Notes under the pieces: generated by a model
Database searches by the model: none
What the model was told of the DNA's origin: nothing
Seen by the model: only the letters and a program-made list of their open reading frames with translations
Program-made: the position numbers and the translations under genes
Shown: positions 57,428 to 64,000 of the stretch, piece by piece
How positions within the stretch are numbered: the first letter of the stretch is position 1
Layout: each line of letters starts with the position of its first letter
Origin: Actinomycetes bacterium
Lineage (GTDB): Bacteria; Actinomycetota; Acidimicrobiia; Acidimicrobiales; Palsa-688
Assembly (NCBI GenBank): GCA_021787365.1
Contig: JAJYMB010000031.1
Location: 56,042-120,041, forward strand
DNA length: 64,000 nucleotides
Direction: 5' to 3'

Positions 57428-58099
57428 TCAAGCGGAGAACCCGGACGCCAACTTTTCTGCCATCGCCCAGCCGAACGCAATGAGCACGTCGTGGCGTTTA
57501 CGGTCGAGGCAGGCCATGAGCTCGCTCACCTCGGGGTCGACAACCGACAGGTCCTCCGGTTCGTAGTCGAGCACCGGGAAGGGGGAGCCGTCCCCCTTCA
57601 CCACGAACGTGCGGTCGTCCACTCTGCCCTCCACCCCGAAGCGCTTGGCCAAGCGCCGTGACCAGGCCCGCTCCTCGCCGGAGACCTTGTAGCCGGGGCG
57701 CGGGCAGATGTCCTCGAGGCCGGCGAAGGCCGAGAAGCCCCCGGGCTCGCGCAGCTTGGTGGCCACGAGCACGTCCTCGTCGGGGAAGGCCAGCACCGCC
57801 TTGCCGAACTGCTCGGCGCGCAGCGCCTCCAGCACCGCCGCCCGCTCGGGCGAACGCCTGACCGACACGAGGCCCCACAGTACGCACGGCGTACCCCCGA
57901 TGCGCTCCAGGGTGCAGAACGAAAACCCCTGCAGCTGGGCGTCCCCGCGCACTTGGGTGATGAGCACCCATTCGTCGCGCTGCTTGGAGAGCACCCCGAT
58001 GTCCAGTCCGGCTGGCCCGTCCGCGACGATGTCGGCCATCTCGGCCAGCTCACCGTCCGAGAGCGCCGTGCAGTCCTTGGTCTCGACCAGAAAGCTCAT
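57428..58099 (-). CDS. Unknown conserved-looking soluble protein, 223 residues
   Basis: The protein begins MSFLVETKDCTALSDGELAE and has an alternating helix/strand pattern (EWVLITQVRGDAQLQGFSFC, AVLAFPDEDVLVATKLREP), loosely like an acetyltransferase-type fold, but no diagnostic motif was found. ATG 58099 has GAGGAG 11 bases upstream; a GTG at 58111 is the alternative. It lies 39 bp downstream of dnaE on the same strand and may be co-transcribed with it. Confidence 0.65.
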   Translation of the reverse strand: MSFLVETKDCTALSDGELAEMADIVADGPAGLDIGVLSKQRDEWVLITQVRGDAQLQGFSFCTLERIGGTPCVLWGLVSVRRSPERAAVLEALRAEQFGKAVLAFPDEDVLVATKLREPGGFSAFAGLEDICPRPGYKVSGEERAWSRRLAKRFGVEGRVDDRTFVVKGDGSPFPVLDYEPEDLSVVDPEVSELMACLDRKRHDVLIAFGWAMAEKLASGFSA

Positions 58100-58138
58100 G
58101 TCAGCTGTCACTCCTCAATGCTAGGACCAGGTTAAATG

Positions 58139-61100
58139 TTAGCCGGCCCCAACGCCTCCGTTCCACAGGCAGGCCGGTCCGAGCAGGACGCGCAGCTCCG
58201 CCAACAGCCCTGGCGTCGCCTCCACGCTCGAGTCGGCCGGGAGGCGCACGACCCGCTGGCCCACGTGCAGCAGCACCGGAGAGCCGCCCGGGTGCTCTGC
58301 GAGCAGCTCCCGGAGCCGCGACAGCCGTGCATCGTCGAGCGCGCCGAGGGGGACCGAGACCCGGAGGGGCTCGACGCCGTCCAGGCTGAGCTGCGGCCGC
58401 TTGAGCTCCGAACAGACCAGTTTGGGCACTTCGTCACGCAGGTCCAGCCGTCCCTTCACGAACACGACCGCGTCGTCGGCCAGGAGGTGGCCCACCTCGG
58501 TCATGGTCCGCGGGAACACGAAGACCTCGATCGAGCTCTGGAGGTCTTCGAGCACGAAGGTCGCCATCAGCTCACCGCGCTTGGTGTACTTGCGGGTCAA
58601 GCTGGTGACGACCCCTCCGACCCAACGCGGCGCCGGCCAGCCAGCCTGCCCGGCGTCCCCCTCACCGCCCTCTCGCCCGCCGGCCTCTCGCCCGCCGGCC
58701 TCTCGCCCGCCGGCGTCGTCACGCAGGTCGAGGATCGTGCAGTCGGCGTGCCGGCGGAGCGCCGCCTCGGCGCCCACCAGCGGGTGGTCGCTCACGTACA
58801 GGCCGAGCATCTCTTTTTCGAAGGAGAGCTTCGTGTGCTTGTCGAACTCCATCTCGGGCACGGGCACCCTGGCATCGTCGAAGCCCCCGTCGCCCCCGTC
58901 GCCGCCGGCGCCCCCGAAGAGGCTGAGCACCCCCTGGTCGGCTTCCTTGCGCCGGGCGAGGGTGCGGTCCACGACCTGCTCGAACACGAGGCAGAGGCCC
59001 TGGCGGGGGTGCCCGAGCGAGTCGAAGGCACCCGCCTTGATGAGCGACTCGACCGTCCGTTTGTTGAGCACCATGGGGTCCACCCGCCGGCAGAAGTCAT
59101 AGAAGTCCGCGAACGGCCCGCCGCTCGCCCGCTCGGCCAGGATCCTCTCGACCAGGCCTTCACCCACGTTGCGGATGGCCGACAGCCCGAAGGGCACCTT
59201 GCCGGGGCCGGTGCCGGTCCCGGCCCCCCCGTCGCCGGCGGCAGCCCGCACGGCCGTGAAGTCCGACGCCGACAGGTTGATGTCGGGCACCAGGACCTCG
59301 ATCCCCATCTGGCGGCACTCGGCCAGGTACACGCCGAGCTTGTCCTTGTCGTCCTTCACGCTCGTGAGCAGGCTCGCCATGTACTCGACGGGGTGGTTGG
59401 CCTTCAACCAGGCGGTCCAGTAGATGACGTAGGCGTAGCCGAAGGCGTGGGCCTTGGGGAAGGCGTAGTCGGCGAACGGCTCGATCAGGTCGAAGATGGC
59501 GTTGCCGAGCTGGGCCCCGTAGCCGGTCTTCTCGCAGCCGGCAACGAACTTCTCCCGCTCCTTGGCCATGATGTCGCGCACCTTTTTGGCCGCCGCCTTG
59601 CGCAACGTCTCGGCTTCGGCGAGCGAGTAGCCGGCGAAGCGCTGCGCCACGCGCATCATCGACTCCTGGTAGATCATGAGCCCGTAGGTGTCGGATAGGA
59701 CCTCGGCCATCTCGGGATGGAGCGAGGTGACAGGCTTACGGCCGTTTTTCCTGTCCGCGAAGTCGTTGTGCATGTTGGCCGCCATCGGGCCAGGGCGGTA
59801 GAGAGCGTTCAGGGCCGCCAGGTCGGGGAGGCTGGTGGGAGCGGCCGAACGTAGGAGCGCCCGCATGTTGGCGCCCTCCATCTGGAAGACGCCTACGCTG
59901 TCGCCCCGCTGGAGCATCTCGTAGGTAGCCGGGTCGTCGAAGGGCACGCTGTCGAGGTCCGGCCGGGGCCCCGTGTTGGCCTCGACCATGTCGAGCGTGC
60001 GCTCGATGACCGAGAGGTTGCGCAGGCCGAGGAAGTCCATCTTGAGTAGGCCCAGTTCCTCGACGCCGTGCATCTCGTACTGGCTCACTATCGGCGCGTC
60101 CTCGGGCCGGCCCCCCGGCTCGGGCTTGCGCTGGATGGGCATGTGCTCTGTCAGAGGGTCGGAGGAAATGACGACGGCCGCGGCATGGATCCCGTCCTGG
60201 CGGCGCAGGCCCTCTAACCCCATGGCCACGTCGACCACCCTCTTCACATCGGTGTCGCTCGCGTAGAGCTCCCGGAGCTCGGAGGCGACCCTGTAGCCGT
60301 CGGAGTGCTTGGGGTCCTCCTTGAAGCACGCCCAAAGCGGCGTGTCGCGCCCCATCACGAGAGGGGGCATCAGCTTGGCTACCCGGTCACCGAGGCCGTA
60401 GGGGTAGCCGAGGACCCGCGCAGCATCGCGCACCGCCGCTCGTGCCTTTATCGTCGAGAAGGTCACTATCTGGGCGACATGGTCCCAACCCCAGCGCTCC
60501 GACGCGTAGCGGATCATCTCTCCCCGGTAGCGCTCGTCGAAGTCCATGTCGATGTCGGGCATCTGCTTGCGCCCGGGGTTCAAGAACCTCTCGAATATGA
60601 GGTCGTAGCGGATCGGGTCGATCCCGACGATCCGGAGGCAGTAGGCGACGCAGCTCCCCGCCGAGCTGCCCCGGCCGGGCCCGACGCGGATGTTGTTTTC
60701 CCGGGCGTGGCGGATCAGGTCCCACACGATAAGGAAATAGTCCGAGTAGCCCATCGACGCGATGACCGCGAGCTCGTAATCGAGCCGCTCCGCCACTTGC
60801 CCCGGAACAGGCGAGCCGTAGCGCTCTCTCGCCCCCTCGTAGGTCAAGTGCCGCAAGTACTCGTCGGAGCCCGAAAAGCTCTCGGGCAACGGGAACGCCG
60901 GCAGCTTGGGCTTGCCCAGCTCGATCGTGACGTCAGCCCGTTCCGCCACCCAAAGCGTGTTGTCGCAGGCCTCGGGGAGCTCGGAAAAAAGTGCCCGCAT
61001 CTCCGCCGCACTTTTCAGGTAATGCTCCGACCCCTCGAAGCGGAAACGCTTGGGGTCGTCCATGTTGGACGCCGTCTGGACGCACAAGAGCGCGTCGTGG

Positions 61101-61792
61101 GCGAGGTGGTCCTCTCTCGCCGTGTAGTGGCTGTCGTTGGTCGCCACCAGAGGGGCGCCGATGTGGCGCGCTATTTCCACGAGCTGCGGGTTGGTCTTTT
61201 TCTGCTGCTCGATGCCGTGGTCCTGCAACTCGATGAAGAAGTTGTCCCGGCCGAATATGTCCTGCAGGCGCGCAGCGTTCGCGGTCGCCTGCTCGTAGTC
61301 GCCTTTCAGGAGCGCCTGCGCCACCACGCCGCCGAGGCAGCCCGAGGTCGCGATGACCCCTTCGTGGTAGCGCTCGAGCAGCTCCCAGTCTGCGCGCGGC
61401 TTGTACCAGTAGCCGGTTAGGTACGCCTCAGAGGACAGCTTCATCAGGTTTTTGTAGCCTCTCGCGTCCTCGGCCAGGAGGGTCAGGTGGTAGTAGCTCT
61501 TTTCACCACCTTCTCCTTCGCCGCCGGTGTCGTCCAAGCGTCCCCGCCGCACCGGCCTCTCGGCTCGGCTCGCGCCGGCCATGTAAGCCTCTATCCCGAT
61601 CACAGGCTTGATGCCCGCCGCCCGCGCCGCCTTGTAGAAGTCGAGGACCCCGTACATGTTGCCGTGGTCCGTGATGGCGATCGCCGGCTGGCCGTCCTCC
61701 GCCGCACGCTTCACCACCTCGTCCACCCTCGCCGCCCCGTCGAGCATGGAAAACTCCGTGTGGAGGTGCAGGTGGGCGAAGGAGGAACTCAT
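58139..61792 (-). CDS. dnaE: DNA polymerase III alpha subunit
   Basis: This is the 1217-residue replicative polymerase. The PHP domain opens FAHLHLHTEFSMLDGAARVD; the catalytic Asp pair is in RKQMPDIDMDFDERYRGEM; the fingers, helix-hairpin-helix and OB domain (TKRGELMATFVLEDLQSSIE) follow. ATG 61792 is the normal start. A short GGREA repeat before the OB domain is unusual. No intein or frameshift was seen. Fidelity may depend on the PHP domain, whose His residues are intact. Confidence 0.97.
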   Translation of the reverse strand: MSSSFAHLHLHTEFSMLDGAARVDEVVKRAAEDGQPAIAITDHGNMYGVLDFYKAARAAGIKPVIGIEAYMAGASRAERPVRRGRLDDTGGEGEGGEKSYYHLTLLAEDARGYKNLMKLSSEAYLTGYWYKPRADWELLERYHEGVIATSGCLGGVVAQALLKGDYEQATANAARLQDIFGRDNFFIELQDHGIEQQKKTNPQLVEIARHIGAPLVATNDSHYTAREDHLAHDALLCVQTASNMDDPKRFRFEGSEHYLKSAAEMRALFSELPEACDNTLWVAERADVTIELGKPKLPAFPLPESFSGSDEYLRHLTYEGARERYGSPVPGQVAERLDYELAVIASMGYSDYFLIVWDLIRHARENNIRVGPGRGSSAGSCVAYCLRIVGIDPIRYDLIFERFLNPGRKQMPDIDMDFDERYRGEMIRYASERWGWDHVAQIVTFSTIKARAAVRDAARVLGYPYGLGDRVAKLMPPLVMGRDTPLWACFKEDPKHSDGYRVASELRELYASDTDVKRVVDVAMGLEGLRRQDGIHAAAVVISSDPLTEHMPIQRKPEPGGRPEDAPIVSQYEMHGVEELGLLKMDFLGLRNLSVIERTLDMVEANTGPRPDLDSVPFDDPATYEMLQRGDSVGVFQMEGANMRALLRSAAPTSLPDLAALNALYRPGPMAANMHNDFADRKNGRKPVTSLHPEMAEVLSDTYGLMIYQESMMRVAQRFAGYSLAEAETLRKAAAKKVRDIMAKEREKFVAGCEKTGYGAQLGNAIFDLIEPFADYAFPKAHAFGYAYVIYWTAWLKANHPVEYMASLLTSVKDDKDKLGVYLAECRQMGIEVLVPDINLSASDFTAVRAAAGDGGAGTGTGPGKVPFGLSAIRNVGEGLVERILAERASGGPFADFYDFCRRVDPMVLNKRTVESLIKAGAFDSLGHPRQGLCLVFEQVVDRTLARRKEADQGVLSLFGGAGGDGGDGGFDDARVPVPEMEFDKHTKLSFEKEMLGLYVSDHPLVGAEAALRRHADCTILDLRDDAGGREAGGREAGGREGGEGDAGQAGWPAPRWVGGVVTSLTRKYTKRGELMATFVLEDLQSSIEVFVFPRTMTEVGHLLADDAVVFVKGRLDLRDEVPKLVCSELKRPQLSLDGVEPLRVSVPLGALDDARLSRLRELLAEHPGGSPVLLHVGQRVVRLPADSSVEATPGLLAELRVLLGPACLWNGGVGAG
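58670..58714. repeat. 15-bp tandem repeat x3 in dnaE
   Basis: CTCTCGCCCGCCGGC starts at 58670, 58685 and 58700 and encodes AGGRE in a linker before the OB domain of the polymerase. Confidence 0.95.
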
Positions 61793-61878
61793 TTTCGGTC
61801 TACCTCCCCTGGGGACGGCGAGCAAGGATTACAACCGTGTGGTTCGCCCTCGAACCTAGCACGCCACGCCGCCGGGCC

Positions 61879-62406
61879 TCAGAGGTACGTACCCGGCATC
61901 GGGCGCTCGTCCCTCTCGTCGCGGCCCGAGGGCAGCCCCCGCCGGCGGGCGTCTTCGAGGGCGGCCCGCTGGGCCATCTGCTGGGCGTACATGGTCGCCT
62001 GGATGCCGGCGAAGAGGCCCTCCAGCCACCCGACCAGCTGGGCCTGGGCGACCCGCAGCTCGGACTCGCTCGGCACCGACCCCGGGTTGAACGGCGGGGC
62101 GATCCGGCTGAGCTCCTCCACCAGCTCGGGTGAGAGGCCGTCTTGGAGCTCGCGCCGAGACGTGTCGTAGATCTCGGCCAGGCGGGCCCTGCCTGCCTCG
62201 TCCAAGGGAGCCTGCCGGGCCTCTTCGAGGAGCTGGCGGATCATCGAACCGATCCGCATCACCTTGGCCGGCCGTTCGACGCTCTCACCAGTCTCCTGGG
62301 CCTGCCCGCCCGCTCGCTCGCGCGCCTCTTCTTCTTCGGCCGGGACGGCCTTCACGACCAGCAACCTGGGCTCGTTGTCTGTTTTGTTGTCCGACGAGTC
62401 GCTCAT
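61879..62406 (-). CDS. bpa: Bacterial proteasome activator Bpa (DUF2587)
   Basis: Bpa is an ATP-independent ring that opens the 20S proteasome. The 175-residue protein has the four-helix core (AKVMRIGSMIRQLLEEARQA, SPELVEELSRIAPPFNPG, AQLVGWLEGLFAGIQATMYA) and ends in GTYL, an HbYX-like C-terminus (Tyr penultimate) that docks on the 20S ring. ATG 62406 is the preferred start. It implies that the organism encodes a proteasome elsewhere. Confidence 0.92.
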   Translation of the reverse strand: MSDSSDNKTDNEPRLLVVKAVPAEEEEARERAGGQAQETGESVERPAKVMRIGSMIRQLLEEARQAPLDEAGRARLAEIYDTSRRELQDGLSPELVEELSRIAPPFNPGSVPSESELRVAQAQLVGWLEGLFAGIQATMYAQQMAQRAALEDARRRGLPSGRDERDERPMPGTYL

Positions 62407-62503
62407 AACACCAACCATCTTGGCCCAAGCACGGGAGGAATACCGGCAGTAGCCTGCTCGGCTGGGCGCGTGCGGGTGGCGCGGGCCCCACCTGGGAGGG
62501 CCC

Positions 62504-63760
62504 GTGTGCTGCGCAGAAACGTCTGGAGGTTACGAGGCAACGTCGGGGGGTTACGAGAGCGCGCCCGGCGTTGCCGCTGGCGTCCTGCACCACCGCAGCC
62601 CCCTGGCCGCCACGGCCGCGCTCGCCGCCTTGGGCGCGTCCGCCTTCGCCTACGTTACGACCGAGAGCCTCCCCGTCGGGCTCCTCCAGCCCATTTCCAC
62701 CAGCCTGCACTCCTCGCTCGTTGCGACCGGCCGGCTGGTGACCGTCTACGCGGCGATAAACGTGACCCTCTCGGCCCCGCTCGCACACCTCACCCGAGGG
62801 CTGCCCCGGAAAGCCACCATCTGCGCCCTGATGGCCGCCCTCGTGCTCACGTCCCTGGCTGCCGCCGCCGTCCCCGGTTACGGGTGGCTCATGGCGGTCC
62901 GGGTCGTGACCGCCCTCGCCCAAGCCGTGTTCTGGTCCCTCGTCATCCCGACGGCGGCCAGCCTGTTCCCACCCGCTATGAGCGGCCGGGCGGTGGGGTG
63001 GGTCCTCGGCGGGGCATCCCTCGCCGTCGTGCTCGGGGTCCCGGCAGGCACCTGGCTCGGGCAGCTCGCCGGTTGGCGCTTCGCGTTCGTCGGCGTGGCC
63101 GTACTGGGAGCGGTCCTGTCCATCCCGATCGTGATGGCCCTGCCCGCCTACCACCCGGCCGAGACCCACGCCGGCACGGGCTCGGCACCCGACCGGCGCC
63201 GGTACCGCCTCGCCATGGCGACCACCGCCTTGGCCGTGGGCGGGTTCTTTTGCATGTACACCTACGTGAGCCCGTTCCTCACGGAGGTGGCCGGCCTCGC
63301 CCTGCACGACGTCGCCGGCGTGCTCCTCATTACCGGGTCGGCCACGGTGGGAGGCGTCGCCGCTGGTTCCGCGCTCTCCAAGCGCTTCCCGGCGGTGGCG
63401 CCGTTCGTCCCCGTGGCCGTGATGGTGCCGGCTCTCCTCTTGCTGTGGGCGGCAGGACGCATGGCGCCGGCCGCCATCGCCCTCATCGCTGCGACCTGTG
63501 TCGCCCTCGGTGCCTACGACGTGAGCAACCAAAACCGCGTCCTGGAGGTGGCGCCGGCCAGCACCGACATCGCGTCGGCCTGGGCATCGGCAGCCTTCAA
63601 CGCCGGCATCGCCGGCGGCTCCCTGGCCGGCGGCCTGGTCCTCCACGGCTACGGCCCCCGCCCGACGGCCCTGCTCGGCGGCATAGTCGCCATCTTTGCC
63701 CTCGTGGTGGCGGGGGCGGCTACCCGCCGGCGAGCCCCTGCCGGCGCCCACCCCTCCTGA
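62504..63760 (+). CDS. MFS exporter, DHA1/AraJ-like
   Basis: This 418-residue protein has about twelve membrane helices. The MFS pattern includes LRRKATICALMAAL-like loop residues between helices 2 and 3 (here RGLPRKATIC) and GWVLGGASLAVVLGVPAGTW in helix 5, matching drug/sugar efflux transporters of the AraJ type. The start GTG 62504 is followed by a small SGGYEA repeat. The substrate is unknown. It is divergent from bpa, and a 21-bp array begins nine bases after its stop. Confidence 0.85.
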   Translation: MCCAETSGGYEATSGGYESAPGVAAGVLHHRSPLAATAALAALGASAFAYVTTESLPVGLLQPISTSLHSSLVATGRLVTVYAAINVTLSAPLAHLTRGLPRKATICALMAALVLTSLAAAAVPGYGWLMAVRVVTALAQAVFWSLVIPTAASLFPPAMSGRAVGWVLGGASLAVVLGVPAGTWLGQLAGWRFAFVGVAVLGAVLSIPIVMALPAYHPAETHAGTGSAPDRRRYRLAMATTALAVGGFFCMYTYVSPFLTEVAGLALHDVAGVLLITGSATVGGVAAGSALSKRFPAVAPFVPVAVMVPALLLLWAAGRMAPAAIALIAATCVALGAYDVSNQNRVLEVAPASTDIASAWASAAFNAGIAGGSLAGGLVLHGYGPRPTALLGGIVAIFALVVAGAATRRRAPAGAHPS

Positions 63761-63769
63761 GGGCCGCCG

Positions 63770-64000
63770 CTCGGCCACTTGGGCCGTGTGCTCGGCCACT
63801 TGGGCCGTGTGCTCGGCCACTTGGGCCGTGTGCTCGGCCACTTGGGCCGTGTGCTCGGCCACTTGGGCCGTGTGCTCGGCCACTTGGGCCGTGTGCTCGG
63901 CCACTTGGGCCGTGTGCTCGGCCACTTGGGCCGTGTGCTCGGCCACTTGGGCCGTGTGCTCGGCCACTTGGGCCGTGTGCTCGGCCACTTGGGCCGTGTG
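63770..64000. repeat. 21-bp perfect tandem array, 11 copies, running off the window
   Basis: The unit begins CTCGGCCACTTGGGCC and repeats without change from 63770 to the last base; true copy number is unknown. No stop codon occurs in any of the six frames of the array. On the minus strand it would encode an AEHTAQV heptad, and on the plus strand LGHLGRV. It may be intergenic, or the start of a coding repeat in a gene beyond the window. Confidence 0.97.

Noticed and set aside
58136..59698. 520-codon plus-strand open frame opposite dnaE
   Set aside because: It is antisense to strongly conserved DnaE sequence, with His/Glu/Gly-rich shadow composition and no motif.
62285..63988. Long minus-strand open frame through the MFS gene into the 21-bp array
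   Set aside because: It is antisense to a clear twelve-helix transporter and reads as Gly/Arg/His noise typical of GC-rich shadow frames. Only the heptad part is worth checking beyond the window.
63770..64000. CRISPR array
   Set aside because: The repeats are contiguous and identical with no spacers, and no cas gene is present.

Overview
The window is a very GC-rich chromosomal segment of a free-living actinobacterium, most likely from the class Acidimicrobiia; that rank is an inference from gene content and style, not a database match. The actinobacterial signs are a pgsA / acyltransferase / pimA-type run for phosphatidylinositol mannosides, the order yraN-comM-dprA-xerC-whiG-rpsB-tsf-pyrH-frr-cdsA-dxr-rip1-ispG, a DUF2469 gene next to rplS, a WhiG-type sigma factor, a bacterial proteasome activator (Bpa), and menaquinone and MEP isoprenoid pathways. 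No tRNA, rRNA, CRISPR array, transposase or phage gene was seen.

Layout. 1-2.3 kb: PIM-lipid genes (minus). 2.5-4.6 kb: an EF-G-like GTPase (plus). 5-12.6 kb: translation operon rimP-nusA-ylxR-infB-DUF503-rbfA-truB (minus). 12.7-23.7 kb: ispG, rip1, dxr, cdsA, frr, pyrH, tsf, rpsB, whiG, xerC (minus). 23.9-28.4 kb: a Nudix gene, dprA, comM, a small zinc-site protein and yraN. 28.6-29.6 kb: an HTH-DUF559 endonuclease-like gene with its own promoter. 29.9-33.9 kb: DUF2469, rplS, trmD, rimM, khpA, rpsP, ffh. 34-41.8 kb: menaquinone genes menG, menF, menD, menH, menA, menE on alternating strands (menB and menC are not here). 41.8-45.3 kb: flotillin, an NfeD-like partner and a DUF255 protein. 45.3-56.6 kb: an accessory redox region with two paralogous Rrf2 regulators carrying a large extra C-terminal domain, a NarX/NarL-type two-component pair, a NapH-like polyferredoxin membrane protein, a ferredoxin/GltD-like/flavodoxin triple fusion, a secreted beta-propeller and a radical SAM/SPASM enzyme. 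56.7-63.8 kb: two unknown genes, dnaE, bpa and an MFS exporter. The window ends inside a perfect 21-bp tandem array.

Two patterns run through the whole window. First, short tandem repeats are unusually common. Inside genes the unit is a multiple of three (12, 15, 18, 30, 36, 60 bp), so frame is kept; between genes it is mostly not (13, 14, 16, 33-34, 43 bp). Many arrays sit at gene 3' ends, and several contain the stop codon. Second, a three-copy double-hairpin element (4.8, 29.7 and 39.4 kb) lies only between convergent genes, has fixed loop lengths and spacing, and looks like a compound bidirectional terminator.

The best candidate for an undescribed system is the 45.3-56.6 kb region. An Rrf2-type (probably Fe-S) switch and a two-component system surround an apparent membrane-to-flavodoxin electron-transfer module, with a shared 7-bp motif flanking the divergent promoter.
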